The notes: a model not told the origin generated them from the sequence alone. DNA of 64,000 nucleotides from Flagellimonas pelagia (GCF_003584135.1 NZ_QXFI01000036.1:1-64000), one strand, 5' to 3'; shown: positions 50,354 to 60,506, numbered from the stretch's first letter. Made by a program: numbers and translations.

Positions 50354-51177
50354 ACATTTTCTATTTCGAATGCACGTACCATTTTTGGAACCATGATCTT
50401 AAACTGCTCCTCTACCGAACGCACCACTTCCGGAAAGATGATGCCTGTATGCTCATCGCAGTAAACCTTGGAAATTTCCGTCGCCAAAACTAAGGTATTA
50501 TCGAAATTCCTGGTGATATATTTTAAAAAATATCCATTGCCCTGAAAGGTGTCATTGATCTTGGCCGTGGTCTGCATATCGATAGGTAAGACCATGTTCT
50601 CCAATCTTTCCCTCCACTGTTCCGCCAATGCCCCAAATCGGTTATTATTGATGTTGATGGTACCCAAATTCCAAACAGGTACTTCCCTTTCCCATCGTTT
50701 CCAATTATAACTGTGCATATCGAAAACCAGGATCTTCGGGTATTTCGATTCCAATTTTTCGATCAAGACCTTGACTACTCTATAGAAATTAAGGTGTTTG
50801 TTCAGGCTGATCTGTTTTTCCTTTTCAAGTAGGGGTTCTTTCCAAAGCTCCTTGCCCCAGGCATCTTTGTAAACGGCCGTTTCCGGTGGGCGGTTAAGAT
50901 CATACTCGAACCGGCTATCACAACCTGCAATGACAATGGGATGGGATTGCACCATGGCCTTGGTGCATGGATCCTCCTCATACCAACGTTCGTATTGGGT
51001 ATGGGTACAATTGTCCCAAAGGGATTTTCGAAACTGGTGACCATCGTGAACGGCACCGCACACATAGGGAACGTAATCCTCAATTTTGAGGGTAAAGGAA
51101 TAATCTTCGGCTACCGCCTCAAAACTTTCCTCGTTTTGGATTTTTTGGAGTATTTCGTCTATGGAACATCTATGCAT
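50350..51177 (-). CDS. N-formylglutamate amidohydrolase-like protein
   Basis: 275 residues. The FGase fold is seen in VCGAVHDGHQFRKSL (His-x-Gly-His, zinc), VIAGCDSRFEYDLNRPPETAV (Arg-rich ligand site) and ILVFDMHSYN (His). Known members remove formyl from N-formyl-glutamate; others act on unidentified N-acyl amino acids. It overlaps both neighbours (8 bp with the ATP-grasp gene, 4 bp with the QEGLA gene), which indicates tight coupling. No histidine-degradation genes are near, so the hut pathway is unlikely. Confidence 0.9.
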   Translation of the reverse strand: MHRCSIDEILQKIQNEESFEAVAEDYSFTLKIEDYVPYVCGAVHDGHQFRKSLWDNCTHTQYERWYEEDPCTKAMVQSHPIVIAGCDSRFEYDLNRPPETAVYKDAWGKELWKEPLLEKEKQISLNKHLNFYRVVKVLIEKLESKYPKILVFDMHSYNWKRWEREVPVWNLGTININNNRFGALAEQWRERLENMVLPIDMQTTAKINDTFQGNGYFLKYITRNFDNTLVLATEISKVYCDEHTGIIFPEVVRSVEEQFKIMVPKMVRAFEIENV

Positions 51178-52201
51178 TTTCTACTTCGTTACGCAATCTT
51201 GACCTGCGGTCAAATGCCTTTAACTTATCCAACACCTTACTTTCGATAAAATCGATGACCTTGGTTTGAATCTTGGTCTTGTACACTTTGTTCATATAGG
51301 TAATGCCACCCGGAGACATCACATTCACTTCTACCAACTTGCCACCGATTACGTCAATGCCCACAAAGTAGAGACCATCCTTTACCAGTTTAGGTCCAAT
51401 CTGCTTGCACAGGGCCTTTTCCTGTTTCGTCATGGTATGTTTGGCCACGGAACCTCCAGCCGAAACATTGGATCGGTGGTCATCGTTTCCAGGGATGCGC
51501 CGCATGGCACCAATGGGTTCTCCATTTAGTATCAAAATACGCACATCGCCTTGATCGGCACCTTCAATGTATTCTTGAAGTATGACATAGTTAGAAGTTC
51601 CATCTGAATTGGTTACATAAAAATCCAACAACGAATTGATATTGGACATGGCTGTCTTCTCGATCAAGATGACACCTGAACCACCGTACCCGTTCAAAGG
51701 CTTCAAGATCATCTTGTCCGCAGGAGAATTCTTGATCTGTTGGATCAAATATTTTTTGTTCTTGGAGACATGGGTGGCCGGAATAATATTACTATGGGAA
51801 TCCCCAAAAGCGGCCGTGTACAGTTTATTGTTCGCTTCACGAAGCCCTTGGAGCGAATTGACAATGAACACGTCATCTTTTACAGAATCCAAAAAATTGA
51901 GCATCAACGGGTCCAACGGAGGATTGGCACGCATAAAGATGACATCAAAGCCAGCCAAAGGAAGCATTTCTTCACGGGTTGTGGCCTGTTTATAAAAGGT
52001 CTTTTGACTGCTGGACACTTTATCCATCCGATTGATCACAGTGCAAAAGGCACTGGTAACACTGTTTCTTATCGTTAGATTGGCCGGAGTACAAAGGGCC
52101 ACCCCATGGTTTCTTTTCACGCATTCATGGATCAAAGCCAAAGAAGTATCATTCTCCGGATTGATCTCATCCCATGGGTACATTAAAAAACAGATGTTCA
52201 T
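51170..52201 (-). CDS. ATP-grasp ligase, glutathione-synthetase-like
   Basis: 343 residues. N-terminal glutathione synthetase substrate domain (MNICFLMYPWDEINPENDTSLALIHEC) and ATP-grasp core with MILKPLNGYGGSGVILIEK, YVILQEYIEGADQGDVRILILNGEPIGAMRR and VGIDVIGGKLVEVNVMSPGG (metal ligands Asp, Glu, Asn). It should form an amide or peptide bond using ATP. There is no gamma-glutamylcysteine synthetase gene near, so the substrate pair is open. Grouped with amidohydrolase and QEGLA genes. Confidence 0.92.
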   Translation of the reverse strand: MNICFLMYPWDEINPENDTSLALIHECVKRNHGVALCTPANLTIRNSVTSAFCTVINRMDKVSSSQKTFYKQATTREEMLPLAGFDVIFMRANPPLDPLMLNFLDSVKDDVFIVNSLQGLREANNKLYTAAFGDSHSNIIPATHVSKNKKYLIQQIKNSPADKMILKPLNGYGGSGVILIEKTAMSNINSLLDFYVTNSDGTSNYVILQEYIEGADQGDVRILILNGEPIGAMRRIPGNDDHRSNVSAGGSVAKHTMTKQEKALCKQIGPKLVKDGLYFVGIDVIGGKLVEVNVMSPGGITYMNKVYKTKIQTKVIDFIESKVLDKLKAFDRRSRLRNEVENA

Positions 52202-52214
52202 GATGCTCTTGTTT

Positions 52215-53528
52215 TTAGCTCGGTTCGTTCTTATGGTAATTGTCGTCCCAATGTTTCACCTTGGGTTCTCCCAATTTTCCTACGGATTTGGCCACTACCA
52301 TGGAGACCGTGGCATCCCCCGTAACGTTCACGACCGTACGGCACATATCCAAAGGCCTGTCCACAGCAAAAATAAGGGCCAATCCAGCTTCTGGAATCCC
52401 CGCTTGTGCCAACACGATCACCAACATAACCATTCCGGCACCCGGCACTGCGGCACTACCGATGGAGGCTAAAGTAGCAGTGACGATGATTCCCAACTGG
52501 GCCGACAGGCTCAAATCCATGCCAAATGCCTGCGCAATAAAAACTGCTGCAACCGCTTGGTACAAACTGGTTCCGTCCATATTGATGGTAGCCCCAATGG
52601 GCAGTACAAAACTGGTCACTTCTTCCTCTACTCCCAAATGCTCTTCTACCCTTTCCATGGTCACGGGCAGGGTCGCTGCACTGGAACTGGTTGAAAAAGC
52701 CAACAATTGTGCAGGTGACATGCCTTTTAAGAAAAATGATGGGGTTTTCTTGGTAAAGATCCAAACAATCAAAAGGTATATACCAATCATCAGTACCAAA
52801 CCAAGGACCACACAGAAAGCATACCAAGCCAATGCCTTGAAAAGGTCCATACTTGGTGATTCGACCACCAAAGCAGCCAACAAGGCAAAAACGCCATAGG
52901 GTGCGGCCAGCATGATGATATCGATGAGCTTTAATATGACCTCGTTGAACCCATCAAAGAATTTTTTGACCGGTGTGGCCTGTTCTTCGGGTATCAAAAT
53001 AAGTCCGATGCCGAAAAATATGGCGAAGAAAATGACTTGGAGCATGTTGCCGTTATCGCTCGCCGCCTTGAAAATATTGCTGGGAACCAAATCCTCCAAT
53101 GCCTGTAACGGTCCGGCTTCTTTTTGTTTATCTGCTTTGGATTTGATGGAATCCGCATCGCCCTTGTAATTTTCTACCAATTCGTTTCGGGTATCCTCAG
53201 TGATGGAATTCCCTGGTTTTACAATGTTCACTACCATCAAACCAATAGAAACGGCAATTACCGTGGTAATGATATAAATACCGATGGTCCTACCACCCAT
53301 TTTGGACAGTTTGGAAATGTCCTTTAAATCCGAAACCCCTTTGATCAACGAAGCCAAAATCAAGGGAACGGCAATAAGTTTTAAAGAATTGATGAAAATG
53401 TTTCCAAAAGGCTTGATCCAATCGGCCACCAATTTGGGGCCCCATTCAAATTGAACCATTAATAGCGCAAACAATACACCCATGACCATACCAATAAGGA
53501 TACGCCAGTGCAATTCCAATTTCTTCAT
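52215..53528 (-). CDS. Dicarboxylate/amino acid:cation symporter (DAACS)
   Basis: 437 residues with eight or more membrane helices. Signature parts: AFSTSSSAATLPVTMERVEEHLGV (serine-rich loop HP1), PIGATINMDGTSLYQAVAAVFIAQ (NMDGT in helix 7) and AVPGAGMVMLVIVLAQAGIPEAGLALIFAVDRPLDMCRTVVNVTGD (HP2 and helix 8, with RT for amino-acid binding). Takes up glutamate, aspartate or dicarboxylates with Na+ or H+. The gap to the ATP-grasp gene is 13 bp, so it likely supplies that system. Confidence 0.95.
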   Translation of the reverse strand: MKKLELHWRILIGMVMGVLFALLMVQFEWGPKLVADWIKPFGNIFINSLKLIAVPLILASLIKGVSDLKDISKLSKMGGRTIGIYIITTVIAVSIGLMVVNIVKPGNSITEDTRNELVENYKGDADSIKSKADKQKEAGPLQALEDLVPSNIFKAASDNGNMLQVIFFAIFFGIGLILIPEEQATPVKKFFDGFNEVILKLIDIIMLAAPYGVFALLAALVVESPSMDLFKALAWYAFCVVLGLVLMIGIYLLIVWIFTKKTPSFFLKGMSPAQLLAFSTSSSAATLPVTMERVEEHLGVEEEVTSFVLPIGATINMDGTSLYQAVAAVFIAQAFGMDLSLSAQLGIIVTATLASIGSAAVPGAGMVMLVIVLAQAGIPEAGLALIFAVDRPLDMCRTVVNVTGDATVSMVVAKSVGKLGEPKVKHWDDNYHKNEPS

Positions 53529-53585
53529 AAGATGGTTTTAATGGCAGTAAGATACTTTTTTGCTAGGAAACCACCTAACACCCTC

Positions 53586-54650
53586 TTAGATTTTGTTGGT
53601 GCGCGCCAAAAGGGTAAAGTCCGCCAAAACCAGTGCTGCCATGGCTTCCACGATGGGGACAGCTCTTGGCACCACACAGGGATCATGTCTTCCCTTACCT
53701 TGGGTGGTCACTTTTTCACCTTCCTTGTTGATGGTGTCATATGCCTGCAAAACGGTGGCCACAGGTTTAAAGGCCACATTGAAGTAGATGTCCATGCCGT
53801 TACTGATACCTCCTTGAACCCCTCCACTTCGATTGGTCTGGGTGGTACCATCGGAATTGTAGGCGTCGTTATGTTGACTACCCTTCATGGCCACCCCGGC
53901 AAAGCCACTGCCATATTCAAAACCTTTTACGGCATTGATAGACAACATGGCCTCGCCCAAACGGGCATGGAGCTTATCAAAAACCGGTTCTCCTAGACCG
54001 ATTGGTACATTTTGGATCACACAGGTGACCACCCCACCAATGGTATCCCCTTCTTTTTTAATGGCCTTGATGTAGTCTTCCATCTTTTGGGCCATTTCGG
54101 TATCCGGGCAACGGACCGCATTGGACTCGATATTGGAGAAATCCAATTCTTGATAGGGTTTATCCAATTTGAGTTCCCCTACTTGGGAAACAAAGGCGTT
54201 GATCCTCATATCGCCCAAAAACTGCTTGGCAATGGCACCCGCCACTACCCTACTTGCGGTTTCACGGGCAGAACTGCGTCCACCACCTCTATAATCCCGA
54301 AACCCATATTTTTGATCATACACATAATCGGCATGGGATGGCCGATACGAGTCCTTGATATGCGAGTAATCGTGTGATTTCTGATTGGTATTATGAATGG
54401 CAAAACCAATCGGTGTTCCCGTAGTTTTACCTTCAAACAGTCCCGAGTAAAATTCCACGGTATCCGGTTCCTTGCGTTGGGTAACAATGGCAGACTGTCC
54501 CGGTTTTCTTCGGTCCAAATCCTTTTGGATCAGTTCAAGGTCCAGTTCCAATCCGGCAGGACAACCATCGATGACGCCCCCTAGGGCTTTCCCGTGCGAT
54601 TCACCAAAGGTGGTGAGTCTAAAAAGCTGTCCAAAAGAATTTCCTGCCAT
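53586..54650 (-). CDS. aroC: Chorismate synthase
   Basis: 354 residues. Motifs: [103 protein letters not shown] and the late [10 protein letters not shown]. It converts EPSP to chorismate with reduced FMN, the last common step of aromatic synthesis. The 57-bp gap to the symporter gene allows cotranscription, but the genes are not functionally tied. Confidence 0.98.
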   Translation of the reverse strand: MAGNSFGQLFRLTTFGESHGKALGGVIDGCPAGLELDLELIQKDLDRRKPGQSAIVTQRKEPDTVEFYSGLFEGKTTGTPIGFAIHNTNQKSHDYSHIKDSYRPSHADYVYDQKYGFRDYRGGGRSSARETASRVVAGAIAKQFLGDMRINAFVSQVGELKLDKPYQELDFSNIESNAVRCPDTEMAQKMEDYIKAIKKEGDTIGGVVTCVIQNVPIGLGEPVFDKLHARLGEAMLSINAVKGFEYGSGFAGVAMKGSQHNDAYNSDGTTQTNRSGGVQGGISNGMDIYFNVAFKPVATVLQAYDTINKEGEKVTTQGKGRHDPCVVPRAVPIVEAMAALVLADFTLLARTNKI

Positions 54651-54825
54651 TCGGTATAAAAATTAAAGATACCTCCAAAGGTAGATGTTATAAATCGAAT
54701 TGAAAAACCCCTCACCCACTTAATGTTATTGTAACATATTGAGATTACGGATGATGATTATTTAACAATAATGTCATGTATTAATGATTTGAAATTGATT
54801 TTCAATTTATTCCTACCAGTTTATT

Positions 54826-55764
54826 TTGCAGTTAAACCCTATACGATTGAAAAAAAGGAAGATAGAATTGGCGGTAATTTCCGATGTCCACCTTGGGACT
54901 TACGGTTGTCACGCCGACGAACTGATTGCCTATCTGAATAGCATACAGCCCAAAAAGCTGATTTTAAATGGGGATATCATTGATATTTGGCAATTCAGCA
55001 AACGGTATTTCCCCCCATCCCACTTGAAGGTGTTGCGCAAGATCATTGGCATGGCCTCCAAAGGTACCGAAGTCTATTATATCACTGGAAATCATGACGA
55101 AATGCTCCGTAAGTTCAGTGATACTTCAATGGGTAATTTCAAGATCATGAACAAGTTGGTGTTGAATTTGGATGGCAAAAAAGCCTGGATCTTTCATGGT
55201 GATGTGTTCGATGTTTCCATCCAAAATGCCAAATGGTTGGCCAAACTTGGGGGATATGGGTATGACCTGCTCATCGTAATCAACAGTTTTGTAAACTGGT
55301 GTTTGGTGAAAATGGGCCGTGAAAAATATTCCTTATCCAAGCGCATCAAGAACAGCGTAAAAAGTGCGGTGAAGTACATCAACAACTTTGAAAAAACTGC
55401 AGCCGAACTAGCCATAGAGAATGAATACGACTACGTGATCTGCGGACACATCCATCAGCCCAAAAAAGAAGTGTATGAGAGCAAGAACGGTAGTTGTATC
55501 TATCTAAATTCCGGGGACTGGGTCGAAAACCTCACTGCCTTGGAATATTCCTTTAAACGCTGGAAAATATATCACTACAACCATGACAGGCTTTCACCTT
55601 TCTTTGTGGACGAAGACCTGAAGGAAATGGACATGAACGAACTCATTGCCTCCATTACCGACAAAGATGTGGAAATCGAGGACATGACGGAAGACTTGTT
55701 CAATGAGGAAGATGAAAAGGTAAACCCCAAAAGTCTAGATGACCAAGGCCTTTCTCAGGATTGA
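54826..55764 (+). CDS. LpxH-like metallophosphoesterase (UDP-2,3-diacylglucosamine pyrophosphatase family)
   Basis: 312 residues from TTG 54826, the only good start after an in-frame TGA at 54796. The calcineurin-type metal sites are complete: SDVHLG, NGDIIDIWQF, TGNHDEML, FHGDVFD and CGHIHQPKK. The length (longer than LpxH by about 70) and the Asp/Glu-rich tail fit the Bacteroidota LpxH2/YbbF-like group. Probable role in lipid A synthesis at the membrane. Its end overlaps the convergent FAD oxidase gene by 30 bp. Confidence 0.88.
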   Translation: MQLNPIRLKKRKIELAVISDVHLGTYGCHADELIAYLNSIQPKKLILNGDIIDIWQFSKRYFPPSHLKVLRKIIGMASKGTEVYYITGNHDEMLRKFSDTSMGNFKIMNKLVLNLDGKKAWIFHGDVFDVSIQNAKWLAKLGGYGYDLLIVINSFVNWCLVKMGREKYSLSKRIKNSVKSAVKYINNFEKTAAELAIENEYDYVICGHIHQPKKEVYESKNGSCIYLNSGDWVENLTALEYSFKRWKIYHYNHDRLSPFFVDEDLKEMDMNELIASITDKDVEIEDMTEDLFNEEDEKVNPKSLDDQGLSQD

Positions 55765-58650
55765 GACCGGATGTTGGGCTTCCCTTTTGGTGCCATCCTT
55801 AATCTGATGTCTACAACTGGTTCCATTGGCCGCGATGATCACTTCTTGCCCACTCTTGTTGATAGCCGGAAACAATTTCAGGTTACCCACTTTCATACTG
55901 GTATCGTAATGTTCCTTTTCGTACCCGAATGAGCCCGCCATTCCGCAACAACCTGATGCAATGATGGAAACTTTGTAGTTTTTGGGCAGATTCAATACAT
56001 CAAAGGTCACTTTTTGGTTGCTCAACGCCTTTTGATGGCAGTGATTATGTATTTTGATGGTTCGTTCTTCATCCGTAAAACTATCTGAAGTAATGTGCCC
56101 GGAAGCAATCTCGGAAGCCAAAAACTCTTCGATCAGGAAAGATTTGCCCGTCAGCTTGTCCAACTGTTCCTTATCATCATGCAAACGTTGGTATTCATCC
56201 CTAAAGGAAAGGATGGCGGAAGGCTCCAGTCCCACAATCACCACATCATCATCAAGAAATGGCTTTAGTTTTTCCATATTCTTGGATACCAATTTCTTTG
56301 CTTGTTTCAGAAAACCTTTGGATAAATAGGTCCTTCCACTTTCCGCATAAAAAAGTTGTACATCATACCCCAACCTACAGAGCAATTCTATGGCATCCTT
56401 GCCCACTTCTATATCCAGGTATTTGACGAACTCGTCCAAGTGGAGCACCACCCTTTTTTTGGAAAGGTCTGTCCGTTTAGCACGATACTCTTGTAAATGC
56501 TTTTCAAAATTGAAACGGTGCACACGGGGCAAATGGCGCTCTGGGGCCACCGCTGAGATTTTTTTTAGAAGGCCGCCCAAGGATTTTGACTTGTAAACGG
56601 CATTGGTTAGCCCTGGAATTTTACTTCCCAAAGCATTGAGTTGGGTATTGTAAGCGAACAATTTGCTGCGCAATGGATATCCGTTCGCTTCCTGATAATG
56701 GTATAGAAACTCCGCTTTTAACGTAGCGATGTCCACATTACTGGGACATTCACTGGCACAGGCCTTACAGCTCAGGCACAAGTCGAAAGCATCCTTTACC
56801 TCACTATGGTCAAACCGATTGGTTTTTTCTGAATTCGTTAAAAACTCACGCAACGTATTGGCCCTTCCCCTTGTGGTATCCTTTTCATTTTTGGTGGCCT
56901 GATAGCTTGGGCACATACCACCGCTCATGTTGTGGCTCTTGCGGCAGTCCCCGCTCCCATTACATTTTTCTGCGGCTCTCAAAATTCCTTCACTATCCGA
57001 AAAGTCCATCAAGGTCTTGATCTTCGGTTCCTCACGGTCGATTTCATACCTCAGGGACTCATCCATGGGGAAAGCGTCCACAATTTTACCCGGATTGAAT
57101 ATAAGATTGGGGTCGAAAAGGGATTTCACGCGTTTCAACAATTCGTAATTGCTGTCCCCAATCATCAAGGGAATAAATTCGGCCCTCACGATCCCATCAC
57201 CATGCTCCCCACTGAAACTACCGTGATATTTTTTGGTCAATTTGGCCACATCCGTGGTGATGGAACGGAACAATACCACATCCTCGGACTTTTTCAGATT
57301 GAGAATGGGTCTTAAATGCAACTCTCCTGCACCGGCGTGGGCATAATACACGGCATCTTGCTCATATTTCTTCATAATCTGGGAAAACTCCCCGATAAAA
57401 TCCTTCAAATCTTCCAGAGCCACTGCGGTATCCTCGATACAGGCCACGGCCTTCCGGTCCCCTACCATATTACCGAGCAGGCCAAGCCCTGCTTTTCGCA
57501 GTTCCACGGCCTTATTGATATCGTCCCCATATAAAACCGGACTGGCATAGCTCAAACCTGAGTGTTCAATGGTCTCTAGCAATCCTTTCAGTTGGATTTG
57601 GAGGTCATCTTCGGAATGTGCCTTTACTTCGAGCATCAAAATTCCTGCTGGATCACCTTCCACAAAAAAACGATTGACCAGTTGCGCCCTGTTGTTCTTG
57701 GTGCAATCCAAAATTACCTTGTCCATCATCTCACAGGTATGCAGATTGTGCTGCATCACAGGAGCCACATCGCTCAAACAGTCCTCCAACGTTTTGTAGT
57801 GGGTGGCCACCATGGCGGAAAACGCAGGGGGTAAATCATCCAATTGCAGGGTGATTTCTGTGGTAAAGGCCAAAGTTCCCTCACTGCCCGATAATAATTT
57901 ACATAGGTTAAAATCGGCCTCGAAATCCCCGAACAAATTGTTATTGAGCAACTCGTCTACCGCATACCCCGTATTTCTTCTGTGGATGCTGGGTTTTGGA
58001 AATTCTTTCCGAATGGTTTCCTGGGTGTTTGGATTGGAAAGCTCTTCAAATAGGGTTTTGTATATGTTAGCTTCAAGGGAATTGCCTTGTTTCTTTTGCT
58101 CAAATTCTTCCTTGGAAATGGATGAAAAGAAAGCTTCGTTTCCATCTGCCAAAATACAGTTCATGGAAACCACCTTGTCCCTTGTGACCCCATATTGTAT
58201 GGAAGTGGTTCCGGAGGAATTGTTCCCGACCATCCCCCCGATCATACATCTATTCGAGGTAGAAGTGTTGGGTCCAAAAAATAGACCGAAAGGTTTTAAA
58301 TATAGATTCAGCTCATCACGCACCACACCCGGCTGCACCGTAATCTGCTTTTTATCCTTGTCCAGACTTAAGATCTTGGTGAACTCCCGGCTCACATCCA
58401 CTACCAGTCCATCCCCAACGCATTGCCCCGCCAAGGAAGTTCCCGCTGTCCTTGGAATAAGCCCCACTTTGTTCTCGTTGGCGAATTGGATCAATTTCTT
58501 GATGTCCTCTTTATTCTTGGGATAGCATACCCCCAACGGCAATTTGCGATATACCGATGCATCGGTGGCGTACAGTGCCCTGCTCAGATCATCCACCAGC
58601 AGCTCGCCCGCAAGACTTTCCGCTAGGTGGTTTAACAAATTTTTATTCAA
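55735..58650 (-). CDS. FAD-linked oxidase fused to FeS (GlcF-like) domain
   Basis: 971 residues from TTG 58650 (no ATG close by). The N-terminal half is an FAD-binding PCMH oxidase (LIPRTAGTSLAGQCVGDGLVVD, GMVGNNSSGTTSIQYG) with the C-terminal FAD-oxidase domain (GEHGDGIVRAEF). Then come 4Fe-4S motifs, the clear one CLSCKACASECPSNVD, and the CCG-type domain (HNHCHQKAL, SGCCGMAGSFGYEKEHY). The build matches membrane-associated D-2-hydroxyacid (D-lactate, glycolate or D-2-hydroxyglutarate) dehydrogenases such as YdiJ; the substrate is not fixed. Confidence 0.93.
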   Translation of the reverse strand: MNKNLLNHLAESLAGELLVDDLSRALYATDASVYRKLPLGVCYPKNKEDIKKLIQFANENKVGLIPRTAGTSLAGQCVGDGLVVDVSREFTKILSLDKDKKQITVQPGVVRDELNLYLKPFGLFFGPNTSTSNRCMIGGMVGNNSSGTTSIQYGVTRDKVVSMNCILADGNEAFFSSISKEEFEQKKQGNSLEANIYKTLFEELSNPNTQETIRKEFPKPSIHRRNTGYAVDELLNNNLFGDFEADFNLCKLLSGSEGTLAFTTEITLQLDDLPPAFSAMVATHYKTLEDCLSDVAPVMQHNLHTCEMMDKVILDCTKNNRAQLVNRFFVEGDPAGILMLEVKAHSEDDLQIQLKGLLETIEHSGLSYASPVLYGDDINKAVELRKAGLGLLGNMVGDRKAVACIEDTAVALEDLKDFIGEFSQIMKKYEQDAVYYAHAGAGELHLRPILNLKKSEDVVLFRSITTDVAKLTKKYHGSFSGEHGDGIVRAEFIPLMIGDSNYELLKRVKSLFDPNLIFNPGKIVDAFPMDESLRYEIDREEPKIKTLMDFSDSEGILRAAEKCNGSGDCRKSHNMSGGMCPSYQATKNEKDTTRGRANTLREFLTNSEKTNRFDHSEVKDAFDLCLSCKACASECPSNVDIATLKAEFLYHYQEANGYPLRSKLFAYNTQLNALGSKIPGLTNAVYKSKSLGGLLKKISAVAPERHLPRVHRFNFEKHLQEYRAKRTDLSKKRVVLHLDEFVKYLDIEVGKDAIELLCRLGYDVQLFYAESGRTYLSKGFLKQAKKLVSKNMEKLKPFLDDDVVIVGLEPSAILSFRDEYQRLHDDKEQLDKLTGKSFLIEEFLASEIASGHITSDSFTDEERTIKIHNHCHQKALSNQKVTFDVLNLPKNYKVSIIASGCCGMAGSFGYEKEHYDTSMKVGNLKLFPAINKSGQEVIIAANGTSCRHQIKDGTKREAQHPVSILRKALVI

Positions 58651-58739
58651 TTTGGAATACTTTTTGGGAACTAAAATGGTTTTTGAAACGTAAATCTATG
58701 ACAAAACTATCTCTAATTTTTAACTTAAAAGAGAAACAC

Positions 58740-59240
58740 ATGAAGATTACCACATTATTTGCAGCGCTTTTTTTGTTTGTAACAGCGAGCCTGAGTGCAC
58801 AGGAAATTTCAGAACATGCCCTTGGTCTCCGATTGGGAGACAGTGATGGCTTTGGAGCAGAGATTTCATACCAAAAATCCATTGGGAGTTCCAATCGTGC
58901 CGAGTTTGACCTCGGCTGGCGTGATAGCCGCGATTTCGATGCCTTCAAATTGACCGGCGTGTACCAATGGGTGCGTCCTTTGGACGGAAACTTTAACTGG
59001 TATTATGGAGTAGGTGGTGGATTGGGAAGTGTTAATTTTGATGAAGGGAACGGAAGTTTTTATGGTGACAATGATGGCGTTTTTGTTTTCGCGGCAGGTG
59101 ATATCGGTGTGGAATACAACTTTGACATCCCCTTGTTGATATCGTTGGACTTTAGACCAGAAATTGGCTTGATTGGCTATGATGGTTTCGACAACGACTT
59201 TAATTTTGATATTGCCCTGGGCATCAGATACCAATTCTAA
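58740..59240 (+). CDS. Small outer-membrane beta-barrel protein
   Basis: 166 residues from ATG 58740 with signal peptide MKITTLFAALFLFVTASLSAQ. The body is made of beta-hairpins with alternating aromatics (HALGLRLGDSDGFGAEISYQ, FNWYYGVGGGLGSVNF, VFVFAAGDIGVEYNFDI, FDIALGIRYQF) and ends in Phe, like an eight-strand outer-membrane barrel. Function unknown. Single gene with its own terminator. Confidence 0.85.
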   Translation: MKITTLFAALFLFVTASLSAQEISEHALGLRLGDSDGFGAEISYQKSIGSSNRAEFDLGWRDSRDFDAFKLTGVYQWVRPLDGNFNWYYGVGGGLGSVNFDEGNGSFYGDNDGVFVFAAGDIGVEYNFDIPLLISLDFRPEIGLIGYDGFDNDFNFDIALGIRYQF

Positions 59241-59260
59241 ATAAAGATCTAAAAGATGGT

Positions 59261-59295
59261 AACCCTTGGTCCTTAGTAGGCCAAGGGTTTTTTTA
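59261..59295 (+). terminator. Terminator of the barrel gene
   Basis: AACCCTTGG (59261-59269) pairs with CCAAGGGTT (59281-59289), followed by T to 59294. Confidence 0.93.
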
Positions 59296-59337
59296 TGCCA
59301 TAAGGAATGAATACCTTAGCACCTTAAATAATGTGAA

Positions 59338-60453
59338 ATGAAAAAAATCTTTGCCATAGTACTTGGCGTTTTAGTATTGGCATCATGTAGTTCAAAATCT
59401 GATGGATATACGGTCAGTGGAACCATATCCGGGGAACCGGATAACGGGCTTAAAGTCTTCCTAAAGACCACAGATTCCCTTAATCAATTGATAGATGTGG
59501 ACACCACAACCGTTGAAAATGGGGTCTTCGCATTTGCAGGCACCCAGTCAGAACCCAAATTGCATTACATTTTTGTAGATCAGGTTCGCGGTAATGTTCC
59601 CGTTGTTTTGGAAAACGGGGATATTGAAGTGGAATTCCAAAAAGATAGTATCGGCTTTGCCAAAATAAAGGGAACCGAACAGAATGATATGTTCATGGAT
59701 TTCTTGACGGAATCCAGAAAATTGTCCGAAAGGGCCATGTCCATGCAGAATGATATGCGCATGGCTGCCCAACAGCAAGATACGGCCACCGTGACCGCAC
59801 TTCGTGAGGAGTTCATTGAGTTTCAGGAAGAAGCCAAAAACTTCAATGTAAATTACGCAAAGAACAACCCAAACGCTTTGATTTCCGTATTGATTGTAGG
59901 GAATCTTTTGACAACCAAGGCGCTTCCCGTAAATGAGGTAAAAGAAATATTCGAAAACCTTACGCCGGAAATAAAGGCCACCGAGCCTGGTAAGAAAATC
60001 CAGGAACAGTTGGATAAAATGAAATCCACCGAAGTGGGTGATGTTGCCCCTGATTTTTCCGCTCCGACCCCTAACGGTGACCTTTTGGCCTTAAGCGACG
60101 TAACGGGGAAATCCAAATTGACCTTGGTCGATTTTTGGGCCGCTTGGTGCAGACCGTGCCGTGCCGAAAACCCTAATATTGTCTCTGTTTACAACAAATA
60201 CCATGATAAAGGTTTCAATGTCATAGGAGTTTCTTTGGACACCCAAGCCGAGGCTTGGAAAGGTGCCATCGAATCTGACGGGTTGGCTTGGAACCATATT
60301 TCCAACTTGCAGAGGTTCAACGACCCGATTGCCCAAATGTATAATATCAACGCTATACCGGCCGCTTTTTTGTTGGATGAAAAAGGCGTTATCGTGGCTC
60401 GTGACCTTAGAGGGCCTGAACTTGAAGAAAAAGTAGCACAGATGCTTAACTAA
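59338..60453 (+). CDS. TlpA/ResA-like thioredoxin lipoprotein with DUF4369
   Basis: 371 residues. Lipobox VLASC (Cys17). N-terminal DUF4369 domain (YTVSGTISGEPDNGLKVFLKT...), a helical linker (about 110-220) and a C-terminal redoxin domain with FWAAWCRPCRAENPN, the active CxxC (WCRPC), plus the cis-Pro region INAIPAAFLLD. It likely reduces disulfides in periplasmic or cytochrome c precursors. Single gene ending at a bidirectional terminator shared with the rhomboid gene. Confidence 0.94.
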   Translation: MKKIFAIVLGVLVLASCSSKSDGYTVSGTISGEPDNGLKVFLKTTDSLNQLIDVDTTTVENGVFAFAGTQSEPKLHYIFVDQVRGNVPVVLENGDIEVEFQKDSIGFAKIKGTEQNDMFMDFLTESRKLSERAMSMQNDMRMAAQQQDTATVTALREEFIEFQEEAKNFNVNYAKNNPNALISVLIVGNLLTTKALPVNEVKEIFENLTPEIKATEPGKKIQEQLDKMKSTEVGDVAPDFSAPTPNGDLLALSDVTGKSKLTLVDFWAAWCRPCRAENPNIVSVYNKYHDKGFNVIGVSLDTQAEAWKGAIESDGLAWNHISNLQRFNDPIAQMYNINAIPAAFLLDEKGVIVARDLRGPELEEKVAQMLN

Positions 60454-60474
60454 GCACAGAAAACATATTTTACA

Positions 60475-60506
60475 AAAAAGCTCGGGACATGATGCCCGAG
60501 CTTTTT
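60475..60506. terminator. Bidirectional terminator
   Basis: AAAAAGCTCGGG (60475-60486) and CCCGAGCTTTTT (60495-60506) form a 12-bp stem with A and T tracts on both sides, between convergent genes. Confidence 0.95.

Noticed and set aside
50350..51177. Histidine-utilisation (hutG) gene
   Set aside because: No hutH, hutU or hutI gene is near and the gene overlaps ATP-grasp and QEGLA genes instead.
51170..52201. Authentic glutathione synthetase (gshB)
   Set aside because: The fold fits, but no gshA is near and the fixed partners point to another ligation product; kept as ATP-grasp ligase.
57803..58525. Open plus-strand frame of 240 codons opposite the FAD oxidase gene
   Set aside because: Composition (Ser/Phe/Leu-rich) is that of an antisense shadow; the minus-strand frame has full FAD and FeS motifs.
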